Of a DNA stretch of 64,000 nt, positions 19,445 through 29,212 are shown one piece after another. How positions within the stretch are numbered: the stretch's first letter is position 1; every line of letters starts with the position of its first letter. The stretch is from Massilia kyonggiensis (GTDB lineage Bacteria > Pseudomonadota > Gammaproteobacteria > Burkholderiales > Burkholderiaceae_D). The DNA lies in contig NZ_JANUGY010000003.1 in assembly GCF_024756235.1 (NCBI RefSeq), forward strand, positions 434,001 through 498,000, read 5' to 3'. The translations under genes and the position numbers were made by a program. The notes beneath the pieces were generated by a model. That model did not search any database. It was not told the DNA's origin and saw only the letters and a list, made by a program, of their open reading frames with translations.

Positions 19445-21672
19445 GCATGGAGAACGAAGACCTGAGCGGCTACTCCATGCTGGACCTGTTCCGCATGGAG
19501 ACGCGCGAGCAGATGCGCGTGCTGACGGAAGGCCTGCTGCTGCTCGAACAGGGCGCCGTCGACGCGGCCCGGCTGGAATCGATGATGCGCGCGGCGCATT
19601 CGGTCAAGGGCGCGGCCGCGATCGTCGGCCTGGAGCCGGCCGTGCGCCTCGCGCATGCCATGGAAGACGTACTGGTCGCGGCGCAGGAAGGCCGGGCCCA
19701 GCTCGACGCGAGCGGCGTGGACGTGCTGCTGGGCGCCGTCGACCTGTTGCAGCAGCTGGCGCAAGCCGATGGCGCCCACGCGCCGCGCAACAACCGTATC
19801 GCGGCCATGGCCGCGGCGCTGGGCGCCCTGCACGGCAAGGGCAAGGCGGCGCCGGTGCCCGTGCCGGAGCCCGAGGCGCCGGAGATGCCCGAGGCGCCCT
19901 CACCCGCGCCCGTGCCGGCCCCCGAGCCCTCTTCCCCGCAGGCCGGCAGCGACGAACTTCTCACGCTCGCCGGGCAGGCCCGCCTGCACGCGGGCCAGCT
20001 GCGGCCGTGGATCGCCGGGCTGCAGCGCTACAAGCGCCACCAGCGCGCCGTCTACGAGGCGCTGGACGACCTGCAGGACGCGATCCGCGCGACGGGCGAC
20101 GCGCGCCTGGCCGAACTGGCGCAGCGCGTGGCCGACCGCGCGGCCCCGCTGCGCGACACCCTGCACCGCACGATCGAAGGCGCCGAACACTACGAACGGC
20201 AGGCATTGACGGTGTCCACGCGCCTCGCCGACGAAGTGCTGGCGCTGCGCATGTGTCCCTTCGCCGAAGGCGTGCACGGGCTGCCGCGCATGGTGCGCGA
20301 CCTGGCGCGCGGCCTCGGCAAGGACGTGCGCGTGGAGATCGTGGGCGCGGACACGCTCGTCGACCGCGCCGTGCTGGCGCGCATGGAAGCGCCGCTGCAC
20401 CAGCTTCTGCGCAACGCCGTCGACCACGGCATGGAGCTGCCGGCGGAGCGCACGGCCGCCGGCAAGCCCGCGCACGGCACGATCCGCCTGGAAGCGCGCC
20501 ACCGCGGCGGCATGCTGGCGCTGGTCGTCGCCGACGACGGCCGCGGCGTCGATCCGGAGCGGATCCGCGCGGCCGCCGTGCGCCGCCAGGTGGCCGCGCC
20601 CGCGTTCGCGGCCGCGCTGTCCCAGGCCGAGCTGATGGAATTCCTGTTCCTGCCCGGCTTTTCGCTGAAGGAGAGCGCGACCGAACTGTCCGGGCGCGGC
20701 GTGGGCCTGGACGTCGTGCACGACACCGTGCGGGGCCTGAACGGCACCGTGCGCGCGGACTCCACGCCGGGCGCGGGTTTTACCACCGTGATCACTTTGC
20801 CGCTCACGCAATCGATCGTGCGCGCCCTCGTCGTCGACGTCGCCGGACAAGCCTACGCGCTGCCGATCGCGCGCGTGGAAGGCGTGCGCCGCGTGCCTGC
20901 GGCCGACGTGCGCACGTTGCACGGCCGCCAGTACGTCGACACCGCGGACGGCGGCCAGCTGGGCCTCGTCGCCGCCAGCCAGGTGCTGGAGCTGGGCGAG
21001 GCCGTGGCGGGCACGGACCTCACGCTGGTCGCGATCGGGACGGGGCGCGAGCGCTACGGCCTCGTCGTCGACGCCGTGCGCGGGGAACAGAGCCTGACGG
21101 TGCAGCCGCTCGAGCCGACGTTCGGCAAGCTGCGCGACATCGCGGCCGCCGCCCTGCTCGACGACGGCACGCCGGTGCTAATCCTCGACGTGCCCGACGT
21201 GCTGCACTCGATCGCGCGCCTGCTGGACGACGGCGCCGCGCTGCGCCTGGGCTTCGCCGCGGACGAGTCCCCGGCCCGGCGCGCGCGGCGCGTGCTCGTG
21301 GTGGACGATTCGCTCACGGTGCGCGAGATGCAGCGCAAGCTGCTGGCCGCGCGCGGCTACCACGTGGACGTCGCGCTGGACGGCCTGGACGGCTGGAACC
21401 AGTTGCGCGGCGCCGACTACGACCTCGTGATCACGGACATCGACATGCCGCGCCTGGACGGCATCGGCCTCACGGAACGCATCCGGCGCGACCCGCGCCT
21501 CGCCCGCCTGCCGGTGATGATCGTGTCGTACAAGGACCGCCCCGAAGATCGCGCGCGCGGCCTGGAGGCGGGTGCCGATTATTATCTGGCCAAGGGCGCC
21601 TTCCACGACGCCACCCTGCTCGACGCGGTGCGCGACCTGGTGGGCGGCGCCGATACCGAAAGGACGCCATGA
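19441..21672 (+). CDS. wspE: WspE: hybrid CheA-type histidine kinase with receiver
   Basis: A 743-residue kinase. The HPt domain carries the phospho-acceptor in AAHSVKGAAAIVG (about residue 52). A Pro/Ala-rich linker (about 135-165) and dimerisation region are followed by the ATPase domain (QLLRNAVDHGMELPAER; DDGRGVDPERIR; LSGRGVGLDVV), a CheW-like regulatory domain and a receiver (RVLVVDDSLTVREMQ; acceptor Asp in LVITDIDMPRLDG; Lys in YYLAKGAF). In the known pathway WspE phosphorylates WspR (cyclase output) and WspF (adaptation). The start overlaps the wspD stop. Confidence 0.93.
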   Translation: MSMENEDLSGYSMLDLFRMETREQMRVLTEGLLLLEQGAVDAARLESMMRAAHSVKGAAAIVGLEPAVRLAHAMEDVLVAAQEGRAQLDASGVDVLLGAVDLLQQLAQADGAHAPRNNRIAAMAAALGALHGKGKAAPVPVPEPEAPEMPEAPSPAPVPAPEPSSPQAGSDELLTLAGQARLHAGQLRPWIAGLQRYKRHQRAVYEALDDLQDAIRATGDARLAELAQRVADRAAPLRDTLHRTIEGAEHYERQALTVSTRLADEVLALRMCPFAEGVHGLPRMVRDLARGLGKDVRVEIVGADTLVDRAVLARMEAPLHQLLRNAVDHGMELPAERTAAGKPAHGTIRLEARHRGGMLALVVADDGRGVDPERIRAAAVRRQVAAPAFAAALSQAELMEFLFLPGFSLKESATELSGRGVGLDVVHDTVRGLNGTVRADSTPGAGFTTVITLPLTQSIVRALVVDVAGQAYALPIARVEGVRRVPAADVRTLHGRQYVDTADGGQLGLVAASQVLELGEAVAGTDLTLVAIGTGRERYGLVVDAVRGEQSLTVQPLEPTFGKLRDIAAAALLDDGTPVLILDVPDVLHSIARLLDDGAALRLGFAADESPARRARRVLVVDDSLTVREMQRKLLAARGYHVDVALDGLDGWNQLRGADYDLVITDIDMPRLDGIGLTERIRRDPRLARLPVMIVSYKDRPEDRARGLEAGADYYLAKGAFHDATLLDAVRDLVGGADTERTP

Positions 21673-22667
21673 GGATAGGCATCGCCAACGACAGTCCCAC
21701 CGCTTCCGAAGCGCTGCGCCGCGCCGTGGCGATCGGCGGCGAGCACCAGGTCGCATGGGTCGCGCGCACGGGCGCCGACGCCGTACGCCTGTGCCGCGAC
21801 CTGCCGCCCGACCTCGTGCTGATGGACCTCGCCATGCCGGTGATGGACGGCGTCGAGGCGACGCGCCGGATCATGCGCGAGGCGCCGTGCGCGATCCTGG
21901 TCGTCACGGCCGCGCCGCAGGACAACGTGGGCCAGGTGTTCCGCGCGCTCGGCGCCGGCGCGCTGGACGTGACGGCGACGCCCGTGCTGCTCGGCCGCCC
22001 CGGCGGCGAAGCCGCCCTGCTCGCGAAGATCCGCACCATCGGCAAGCTGATTGCCGGCGCCCCCGCCCCCGCCGCGAGCGCAGCCGCGCCGCCGGCGGCC
22101 GCGCCGTCCGGCCAGCCGGTCGCGCGCCTGGTCGCCATCGGCGCATCGACGGGCGGCCCGATCGCGCTGGCGCGGGTGCTGGCACGCTGGCGTCCCCCGG
22201 CCGACACGGCCGCCGTCGTCGTGCAGCACATCGATGCCGCGTTCGCCGGCCAGCTGGCGCGCTGGCTGGGCGAGCAGACGGCCGTGCCCGTGCGCGCGAT
22301 CGCCGGCGGCGAGCCCGTCGAAGGCGGCGTCGTGCACGTGGCGGCCAGCGACGACCACCTGCGCCTCACGCCCGAACGCCGCCTCGTCTACGACGCCCAT
22401 CCGCGCGACGAGGTCTACCGGCCGTCGATCGACGTGTTCTTCCACTCGGTGGCGCGGCACTGGACCGGCAACGCCACCGGCGTCCTGCTCACGGGCATGG
22501 GCCGCGACGGCGCCGCCGGCCTGCTGGCGATGCGCGACGCCGGCCACGCCACCATCGCGCAGGATGAAGCGACCTGCGCCGTGTACGGCATGCCGCGCGC
22601 GGCGGCGGAACTGGGCGCCGCAGAAAAGATTTTGCCGCTCGACAATATCGCAGACGCATTGAGGTAG
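21669..22667 (+). CDS. wspF: WspF: CheB-type receptor methylesterase
   Basis: A 332-residue response regulator. The receiver has its acceptor Asp in VLMDLAMPVMDGVEATR, followed by an Ala/Pro-rich linker (about 135-155) and the methylesterase domain with the catalytic triad regions IGASTGGP (Ser), VVVQHID (His) and LTGMGRDGAAG (Asp). WspF demethylates WspA and lowers signalling; in Pseudomonas, loss of WspF gives constitutive c-di-GMP and wrinkly colonies. The gene overlaps wspE by 4 bases, and only one base separates it from wspR. The reading frame is intact. Confidence 0.93.
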   Translation: MRIGIANDSPTASEALRRAVAIGGEHQVAWVARTGADAVRLCRDLPPDLVLMDLAMPVMDGVEATRRIMREAPCAILVVTAAPQDNVGQVFRALGAGALDVTATPVLLGRPGGEAALLAKIRTIGKLIAGAPAPAASAAAPPAAAPSGQPVARLVAIGASTGGPIALARVLARWRPPADTAAVVVQHIDAAFAGQLARWLGEQTAVPVRAIAGGEPVEGGVVHVAASDDHLRLTPERRLVYDAHPRDEVYRPSIDVFFHSVARHWTGNATGVLLTGMGRDGAAGLLAMRDAGHATIAQDEATCAVYGMPRAAAELGAAEKILPLDNIADALR

Positions 22668-22668
22668 A

Positions 22669-23727
22669 ATGACGACCCAACGTACATACTCCAATTTCCT
22701 CAACGATTCCTCCGCGATGTCCGCAGTCAGCCACATCGTCGCCGGCGGACAGGACGATCCCGACTACAAGGTGCGCGTCCTGCTCGTCGACGACCAGCTC
22801 ATCATCGTCGAAGCCGTCCGCCGCATGCTGGCGCGCCATCACGACATCGAATTTCATTTCGTCACGGATCCGCAGTCTGCGCACGCGGCCGCGTTGCGGC
22901 TCCGGCCGACCGTGATCCTGCAGGACCTCGTCATGCAGGGCGTCGACGGCTTCCAGCTGATCAAGGGCTACCAGGACGACCCGGCGCTGCGCGACATTCC
23001 CGTCATCGTGCTGTCGACCAAGGAAGAGCCGAGACTGAAGGCGCACGCGTTCACCGTGGGCGCGCACGACTACCTCGTCAAGGTGCCCGACGAGCTGGAA
23101 CTGGTAGCACGCATCCGCCACCATTCGGCGGGCTACATCAGCGGCCTGCAACGCGACGCGGCCTACCAGTCGCTGCGGCAAAGCCGGGAAGAGCTGGCGC
23201 GGGCCAACGAGGAGTTGCGCCTCCTGGCCGCGCTGGACGGCCTCACCGGCATCGCCAACCGGCGCCGCTTCGACGAAGCCATCCACGTCGAATGGAGCCG
23301 GGGACGGCGCCAGGCATCGCCGCTGGCGCTGCTGCTGTGCGACGTCGACCATTTCAAGCTGTACAACGACCACCTGGGCCACCCCGCCGGCGACCTGTGT
23401 CTCAAGAAGGTCGCCGCCGTGCTGACCGGCCAGTTGAAGCGGCCGGCCGACCTGGCGGCGCGCTACGGCGGCGAGGAATTCGCGCTGCTGCTGCCGGACA
23501 CCGACCTCGCCGGCGCCCTGCGCGTGGGCGAGGCGTGCCGCGCGGGACTCCAGCAGCTGGCGCTGCCGCATCCGGGGGCGCCGTGCGGGTACGTCACGAT
23601 GTCGATGGGCGTGGCCTGCATCGTGCCGGGCGAGGACGACGGCATGGAGGAGCTCGTCGCGCGGGCCGACGCCGCGCTGTACGACGCCAAGCGCGGCGGC
23701 CGCAACCGGGTCGCCCCGGCCGGCTGA
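22669..23727 (+). CDS. wspR: WspR: response regulator diguanylate cyclase
   Basis: A 352-residue output protein: a receiver (VRVLLVDDQLIIVEAVRRML; acceptor Asp in ILQDLVMQGVDGF) joined by a helical stalk (about 165-190) to a GGDEF domain. The active site reads GGEEF, with the RPAD inhibitory site exactly five residues upstream, so it should make c-di-GMP and be feedback-inhibited. The metal/phosphate region is CDVDHFKLYNDHLGHPAGD. An unusual detail is Gln in place of the common Pro after LVM in the receiver loop. The start at 22669 is coupled to wspF; an internal ATG at 22717 is an alternative. Its stop lies one base from that of the convergent murB gene. Confidence 0.93.
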   Translation: MTTQRTYSNFLNDSSAMSAVSHIVAGGQDDPDYKVRVLLVDDQLIIVEAVRRMLARHHDIEFHFVTDPQSAHAAALRLRPTVILQDLVMQGVDGFQLIKGYQDDPALRDIPVIVLSTKEEPRLKAHAFTVGAHDYLVKVPDELELVARIRHHSAGYISGLQRDAAYQSLRQSREELARANEELRLLAALDGLTGIANRRRFDEAIHVEWSRGRRQASPLALLLCDVDHFKLYNDHLGHPAGDLCLKKVAAVLTGQLKRPADLAARYGGEEFALLLPDTDLAGALRVGEACRAGLQQLALPHPGAPCGYVTMSMGVACIVPGEDDGMEELVARADAALYDAKRGGRNRVAPAG

Positions 23728-23728
23728 A

Positions 23729-24754
23729 TCAGACCAGCACGGGTTCCGGCTCGAGCCGCACGCCGAAGCGCGCCTCGACGTCGGCCTGGATGGCGCGTGC
23801 CAGCGCCATGATCTCTTCCCCCGTCGCGCCGCCGTTGTTGACCAGCACGAGCGCCTGCTTCGGATAGACGCCCGCGCGTCCCAGGCTTCGTCCCTTCCAG
23901 CCGCAGCGATCGATCAGCCAGCCGGCGGCCAGCTTTTCGCTGCCGTCCGGCTGGGCGTGGTGCACGAGGTCCGGCCAGGCCTCCAGCAGCCGCGCGCATT
24001 GCTCGCGCGGCACGACGGGATTCTTGAAGAAGCTGCCCGCGTTGCCGATCTCGGCCGGATCGGGCAGCTTGCGGCGGCGGATCGCGATCACGGCGTCGGC
24101 CACGTCCCGGGCCGTCGGCGCATCGACGCCCGCCAGCGCCTGCGCCAGTTCCGCATAGCGCAGGTTCGGCGCCCACGCGCGCGGCAGCGCGAACGTCACG
24201 TCCAGCACGACGAGGGTGCTGCCTTCTGGATGCTTGAACACGCTGTCGCGGTAGCCGAAGCGGCAGGCGGCGGCGTCCATGGTGCGGATCGCGCCGTCCG
24301 CGAAGTCGAACACGGTCAGCGCATGAAACCTGTCCTTGACCTCGGCCCCGTACGCGCCGATGTTCTGGATCGGCGAGGCGCCGACGGTGCCCGGGATCAG
24401 CGCCATGTTCTCCAGGCCGCCCAGGCCCTGCGCCAGCGTCCATTCCACGAACGCATGCCAGTTCTCGCCGGCTTGTGCGCGCACGAGGATGGCGTCGGCC
24501 GTTTCGCCGACGATGTCCTTGCCCGCCAGCGCCATGTGCAGCACGAGGGCATCGACCTCGTCCCGCGCGATCACGAGGTTGCTTCCGCCGCCCAGCACGA
24601 GGCGCGGCAGCGCGGCGAGAACCGGGTCGGCGGCGACGGCCTGCAGCTGCGCCGGGTCGGTCACGCGCACGTAGCGCCGGGCGCGTGCGGGGATGCGGAA
24701 GGTGTTGAAGGGTTCGAGGGAAACGTCGGTGGACAGGAGCAGATCGGCTGGCAT
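23729..24754 (-). CDS. murB: UDP-N-acetylenolpyruvoylglucosamine reductase
   Basis: A 341-residue FAD enzyme of peptidoglycan precursor synthesis. Visible motifs: [14 protein letters not shown] at the front, the FAD-binding [14 protein letters not shown] and [22 protein letters not shown], the catalytic-loop GYRDSVFK and [11 protein letters not shown] near residue 230. The tail [22 protein letters not shown] is typical of type I MurB. Two starts are possible: ATG at 24754 (chosen) and ATG at 24781. The latter ATG overlaps a TATAAT hexamer on the same strand, which argues that transcription begins downstream of it. Confidence 0.95.
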   Translation of the reverse strand: MPADLLLSTDVSLEPFNTFRIPARARRYVRVTDPAQLQAVAADPVLAALPRLVLGGGSNLVIARDEVDALVLHMALAGKDIVGETADAILVRAQAGENWHAFVEWTLAQGLGGLENMALIPGTVGASPIQNIGAYGAEVKDRFHALTVFDFADGAIRTMDAAACRFGYRDSVFKHPEGSTLVVLDVTFALPRAWAPNLRYAELAQALAGVDAPTARDVADAVIAIRRRKLPDPAEIGNAGSFFKNPVVPREQCARLLEAWPDLVHHAQPDGSEKLAAGWLIDRCGWKGRSLGRAGVYPKQALVLVNNGGATGEEIMALARAIQADVEARFGVRLEPEPVLV

Positions 24755-24830
24755 GGCTGGGGCGGGTAGTGTTTGGCGCATTATAGTGGTTACAATATCG
24801 CCATTCATTACTGTGCAAGGAAAAAACACA

Positions 24831-25316
24831 ATGCCATCGTTTGATGTGGTCTGCGAAGCAGACATGGTCGAAGTCAAGAACGCCGTCGAGCAATCCAACA
24901 AGGAAATCGGCACCCGCTTCGACTTCAAGGGCAGCTCGGCCAAGGTCGAGCAGAAGGAGCGGGAGATCACCGTGTTCGGCGATTCCGACTTCCAGCTCGG
25001 CCAGGTGCGCGACGTGCTGTTGAACAAGATGACCAAGCGTAAGGTCGACGTGCGCTTCCTCGACGAAGGCAAGGTCGAGAAGATCGGCGGCGACAAGGTC
25101 AAGCAGGTCCTCAAGGTGCGCAACGGCATCGAGACGGAAGACGCGAAGAAGATCACCAAGCTCATCAAGGAAAGCAAGATGAAGGTGCAAGCCTCGATCC
25201 AGGGCGAAACCGTGCGCGTCACCGGCAAGGATCGCGATACGCTGCAGGAAGCGATCGCGCTGATGCGCAAGGAAGTGAAGGATCTGCCGCTGGAATTCAA
25301 CAACTTCCGCGACTGA
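24831..25316 (+). CDS. yajQ: YajQ family nucleotide/c-di-GMP-binding protein
   Basis: A 161-residue protein that aligns over its whole length with Yaj[20 protein letters not shown] at the front, [38 protein letters not shown] in the middle and a terminal [10 protein letters not shown]. YajQ-like proteins bind c-di-GMP in Xanthomonas and Pseudomonas and modulate transcription factors; they were also described as RNA-binding. It lies one gene away from wspR and divergent from murB. AAGGAAAA precedes the ATG. Confidence 0.95.
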   Translation: MPSFDVVCEADMVEVKNAVEQSNKEIGTRFDFKGSSAKVEQKEREITVFGDSDFQLGQVRDVLLNKMTKRKVDVRFLDEGKVEKIGGDKVKQVLKVRNGIETEDAKKITKLIKESKMKVQASIQGETVRVTGKDRDTLQEAIALMRKEVKDLPLEFNNFRD

Positions 25317-25445
25317 ACTTCCCCCGCCCGCTCCGCACGACCGTGCGGCAAATGGTGCCCTCTACCCGTCCCCGCGTGGGGTAAAATGCGGGGCGAGAGA
25401 GCACGCCGGTCGGCGGCGTCACCTATAACAACGAGTTGGATAGCA

Positions 25446-26711
25446 ATGAAACGTGTCGATGATTTCCGCCTGCGTTTGGGCAACAAGGAATATGTGCCCA
25501 TCATGATCGGCGGAATGGGCGTGGATATCTCCACGTCGGAACTGGCCCTGGAAGCGGCCCGGCTGGGCGGTATCGGCCACATTTCCGATGCGATGGTGCC
25601 GGACGTGTCGGACCGTAAGTTCGACACCAGTTTCGTCAAGGAAAAGACCAAGCTGTACAAGTTCAACATCAACAACATGGACAAGTCGGTCGTCCAGTTC
25701 GACTTGGAACGCCTGGCCGAAGCGACGCGCCTGCACGTGGGCGCGACCATGGCGGCGAAGAAAGGCGATGGCCTGATCTTCGTGAACTGCATGGAAAAGC
25801 TCACGATGAACGCGCCGAAGGAAACCCTGCGCACCCGCCTGTCGGCGGCGCTGGACGCGGGCATCGACGGCATCACGATGTCGGCCGGCCTGCACCTGGG
25901 CTCGTTCGAACTCATCAAGGATCATCCGCGCTTCCGCGACGCCAAGCTGGGCATCATCGTCTCGTCCGTCCGCGCGTTGCAACTGTTCCTGCGTAAAGTC
26001 TCGCGCCTGAACCGCCTGCCCGACTACGTCATCGTGGAAGGCCCGCTGGCCGGCGGCCACCTGGGCTTCGGCATGGAAGACTGGAAGGATTACGACCTGC
26101 ATACGATCATGGACGAGATCCATGCGTACCTGGCCGCCGAGAAGCTCGACATCCCGCTGATCGCGGCCGGCGGCATCTTCACGGGCAGCGACGCCGTGTC
26201 GTTCCTGGAAAAGGGCGCGGGCGGCGTGCAGGTGGCGACCCGCTTCACGGTCACCCACGAATGCGGCCTGCCGGACTCCGTCAAGCAGGAATATTTCCGC
26301 GCCAGCGAAGAGGACATCATCGTCAACGGCGTCTCGCCGACGGGCTATCCGATGCGCATGCTGAAGCAGACGCCGGCGATCGGTTCGGGCATCCGTCCCG
26401 GCTGCGAATCGTACGGCTACCTGCTGGACGCGACGGGCAACTGCGCCTACATCAATTCGTACAACCGCGAAGTGCAGGCGAATCCGGGCCAGAAGAACAT
26501 CCAGGTGTTCGACAAGACCTGCCTGTGCACGCACATGCGCAACTTCAATTGCTGGACCTGCGGCTCGACGACGTACCGCCTGAAGGACACGACGCACAAG
26601 CTGTCGGACGGCACGTACCAGATCCTGTCCGCCGAACACGTGTTCAAGGATTACCAGTTCAGCGTGGACAACCAGGTCGCGCTGCCGCCACGCCAGGAAG
26701 CGGCGGCCTGA
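25446..26711 (+). CDS. NAD(P)H-dependent flavin oxidoreductase / nitronate monooxygenase-like
   Basis: A 421-residue TIM-barrel flavoprotein. [30 protein letters not shown] and [30 protein letters not shown] are the FMN-binding signatures of the nitronate monooxygenase/FabK group, with [12 protein letters not shown] in between. Beyond the barrel, the C-terminal region carries a cysteine cluster ([16 protein letters not shown], about residues 359-374) that the classical enzymes lack and that could bind a metal or an Fe-S cluster. Substrate unknown. I chose the ATG at 25446; a start further upstream would add unrelated residues. A strong terminator follows. Confidence 0.85.
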   Translation: MKRVDDFRLRLGNKEYVPIMIGGMGVDISTSELALEAARLGGIGHISDAMVPDVSDRKFDTSFVKEKTKLYKFNINNMDKSVVQFDLERLAEATRLHVGATMAAKKGDGLIFVNCMEKLTMNAPKETLRTRLSAALDAGIDGITMSAGLHLGSFELIKDHPRFRDAKLGIIVSSVRALQLFLRKVSRLNRLPDYVIVEGPLAGGHLGFGMEDWKDYDLHTIMDEIHAYLAAEKLDIPLIAAGGIFTGSDAVSFLEKGAGGVQVATRFTVTHECGLPDSVKQEYFRASEEDIIVNGVSPTGYPMRMLKQTPAIGSGIRPGCESYGYLLDATGNCAYINSYNREVQANPGQKNIQVFDKTCLCTHMRNFNCWTCGSTTYRLKDTTHKLSDGTYQILSAEHVFKDYQFSVDNQVALPPRQEAAA

Positions 26712-26730
26712 CGGCTACCACAATCGACAG

Positions 26731-26759
26731 AAAGGCGTGCTGCGGCACGCCTTTTCTTT
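26731..26759 (+). terminator. Rho-independent terminator after the flavin oxidoreductase gene
   Basis: AAAGGCGTGC (26731-26740) pairs perfectly with GCACGCCTTT (26745-26754) over a TGCG tetraloop, followed by TCTTTT. It ends transcription before the next, same-strand gene. Confidence 0.93.
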
Positions 26760-26818
26760 TGGCGGAACGGAAACGTGGTAAGGCTGTCCAATGGGTTCCA
26801 TCGACACCGGGAGCCGGC

Positions 26819-29212
26819 ATGTCCGAGTCCGAAGCGCCCAACCGGTGCGTCTTCCTCACCGACGAGACCGGGACCATCCAGGCCTGGAACGACGGCTGCG
26901 CCGCCCTGTTCGGCGTGGCCGCCAATCAAGTGCTCGGCCGCCCCGTCACCACGCTGTTCACGCCGCCGGGACGCGATGCCTGGAGCGCCGGCTGGAGCGC
27001 CCTCGCCGGCCATCCCGAAGGCGCCGAAGTCCATGTCGAGCTCATGTGTGCGCGCGGGCGCGTGCTCGAAGGCACGCTGACGCTTGCGCCGCTGGTCGAT
27101 GCCGATGGACGCGCACACGGCTGCGCCGTTGCCGTCACCACCGGCTGTGCACGGGGCGGCACGGAAGCGGAACGGGTCGCGCGCACGCCGCTGTCCGCCA
27201 TCGTGGACATGTTCCCCGGCACCTTTTATGTGCTCAATCGCGACGGCCGCTTCGTCCTCTGGAACCGCAATCTCGAAAAAGTCACGGGGATGACGCCGGA
27301 CGAACTGGGTGCCACGCGCGCCCTCGACCTCATCGAACTGCCGCAGCGCGCGCCGCTGGCGAACGGCATCCGCGACGTGTTCGACGACGACGGCGAACTG
27401 AAGCTGGAGATCGACTTCGTGTCGCGCAACGGCCGCGAGACGCCCGTGCTGCTGAACGGGACGAAGATCCGCTGCAACGGCGGCGACTACCTGTTCGGCA
27501 CGGGCATCGACGTGGCCGAGCGGCGCGCGCACGAACAACAGCTGCGCCTGCGCGAGCGCGCCCTGCACGCGGCCAGCAACGGCATCGTGATCACCCGGCT
27601 GGACCACGGCCAGAGCGTCATCGAATACGTGAACCCGGCCTTCGAGCGCATCACGGGCTACCCGGCGAACGAGGTCATCGGCACGGACCCGCGCTTCATG
27701 GCCGCGCCCGGCATGGACCTGACGGAGCGGGCCCAGTTGCGCGACGCAATCGCGGCGCGCACGGGGGCCAAGGTCGTGCTGCGCAACCTGCGCAAGAACG
27801 GCGAGCTGTTCTGGAACGACCTCTCCATCACGCCCGTGCAGGACGAACACGGCGTCGTCACGCACTACATCGGCGTGATCACGGACGTCACGGCCACCAT
27901 GCTGCGCACGGCGCACCTGGAGCACGAGGTCAACCACGACCCGCTGACGGGCCTCGCCAACCGCAACCTCCTGTGGGACCGGCTGGAACAGGCACTGCAC
28001 CTCGCGCAGCGCCACAAATCGCTCGTGGCCACCGTGCTGATCGACCTCGACAACTTCAAGACCATCAACGACACGTTCGGCCACGAGGCGGGCGACGTCG
28101 TGCTGAAGGTCGTGGCGCGCCGCCTGCAGGCGTCCGTGCGCGACAGCGACACGGTGGCGCGCATGTCCGGCGACGAGTTCGTGCTGATCCTCGCCAACCA
28201 GCCGTCGCTGCGCTTCACCCTGCGCATGGTCGAGCGGCTGCGCCAGAGCTTCGCGATTCCCGTCGCCTTCAACAACCGCGAGATCCCGGTCGGCGCCAGC
28301 GTCGGCGTGTCGCTGTACCCGCACGACGGCGCCACCGCGGCGGAGCTCGTGCGCGCGGCCGACCTCGCGATGTATCACGGCAAGGGCAGCGGCCGCAACG
28401 ACGTCCATTTCTTCTCGGCCGACATGAAATCGACCACGGAAGCCAGGCACCGCATCGAACTGGCATTGCGCGACGCGCTCGACCACGACGAACTGTTCCT
28501 GCTGTACCAGCCCCGCGTAGCCGTCGCGACCCAGCGCGTCGCGGGCTTCGAGGCGCTGCTGCGCTGGCGCCACCCGGACCAGGGCGTGCTGTCCCCTGCC
28601 CGCTTCCTCGCCGAGGCCGAGGAAAGCGGCGTGATCGTCCCCATCGGCCAGCGCGTGCTCGACCACGCCTGCGCGTTCGCGGCCCAGTTGCGTGCCGCGG
28701 GGTATGTGGACGTGCCCGTGACCGTCAACGTGTCGCACCGCGAATACAGCCAGCCCGGGTTTCTCGCCGGCCTGTCCGACCGCCTGACGCGCCACCGCCT
28801 GCCGCCGCGCAGCCTGCAGCTCGACCTGCGCATCGATAGCCTGATCCGCAATCCTGCCCTGGGCCAGGAATTGGCGGAACAATTGCATACGATGGGGGTC
28901 GACCTGTCGGTCGACGGGTTCGGGGCGGGCCTGTGCGACCTGGGCTATCTGCAGCAGCTGGCGGCCACGCAGGTGAAGCTGGCGCACACGACGGTCCAGG
29001 CGCTGACCGACGGCGGCCAGGCCGTGGCCAAGAGCCTGATCGACATCGGGCACAACTTGAACATGGAAGTGGTGGCCGAGGCCGTGGAAACGCGGCCCCA
29101 GCTGGACTTCCTGACATCGCACGGCTGCGACCAGATCCAGGGCATCTGGTTCAGCGAGCCTCTCCCGGCGGAAGCGGCGCAACGCATGCTGGCGGAGCAG
29201 CAGACGGCGTGA
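26819..29212 (+). CDS. PAS-PAS-PAS-GGDEF-EAL protein with degenerate EAL domain
   Basis: A 797-residue soluble protein. Three PAS-like regions lie at about 8-115, 125-240 and 250-365 (the last with GYPANEVIG and the PAC-type NGELFWNDLSITPV). The cyclase domain has SGDEF at 450-454; Ser at the first position is tolerated in active cyclases. The EAL signature itself is intact (FEALLRW, 578-580), but downstream metal-site motifs are damaged: the usual ITES glutamate is not found (LDLRIDSLI) and DDFGTG reads VDGFGAG with Gly at residue 700. The phosphodiesterase half is thus probably inactive, leaving a cyclase or a c-di-GMP-binding role. GGGAG lies upstream of the ATG. Its stop abuts that of the DHH gene. 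Confidence 0.88.
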   Translation: MSESEAPNRCVFLTDETGTIQAWNDGCAALFGVAANQVLGRPVTTLFTPPGRDAWSAGWSALAGHPEGAEVHVELMCARGRVLEGTLTLAPLVDADGRAHGCAVAVTTGCARGGTEAERVARTPLSAIVDMFPGTFYVLNRDGRFVLWNRNLEKVTGMTPDELGATRALDLIELPQRAPLANGIRDVFDDDGELKLEIDFVSRNGRETPVLLNGTKIRCNGGDYLFGTGIDVAERRAHEQQLRLRERALHAASNGIVITRLDHGQSVIEYVNPAFERITGYPANEVIGTDPRFMAAPGMDLTERAQLRDAIAARTGAKVVLRNLRKNGELFWNDLSITPVQDEHGVVTHYIGVITDVTATMLRTAHLEHEVNHDPLTGLANRNLLWDRLEQALHLAQRHKSLVATVLIDLDNFKTINDTFGHEAGDVVLKVVARRLQASVRDSDTVARMSGDEFVLILANQPSLRFTLRMVERLRQSFAIPVAFNNREIPVGASVGVSLYPHDGATAAELVRAADLAMYHGKGSGRNDVHFFSADMKSTTEARHRIELALRDALDHDELFLLYQPRVAVATQRVAGFEALLRWRHPDQGVLSPARFLAEAEESGVIVPIGQRVLDHACAFAAQLRAAGYVDVPVTVNVSHREYSQPGFLAGLSDRLTRHRLPPRSLQLDLRIDSLIRNPALGQELAEQLHTMGVDLSVDGFGAGLCDLGYLQQLAATQVKLAHTTVQALTDGGQAVAKSLIDIGHNLNMEVVAEAVETRPQLDFLTSHGCDQIQGIWFSEPLPAEAAQRMLAEQQTA

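Noticed and set aside
24776-24784. TATAAT at the upstream murB ATG taken as proof of a leaderless start
   Set aside because: A -35 at proper spacing is weak and the downstream ATG at 24754 is a better fit, so the box is at most a promoter element and not evidence for the longer protein.
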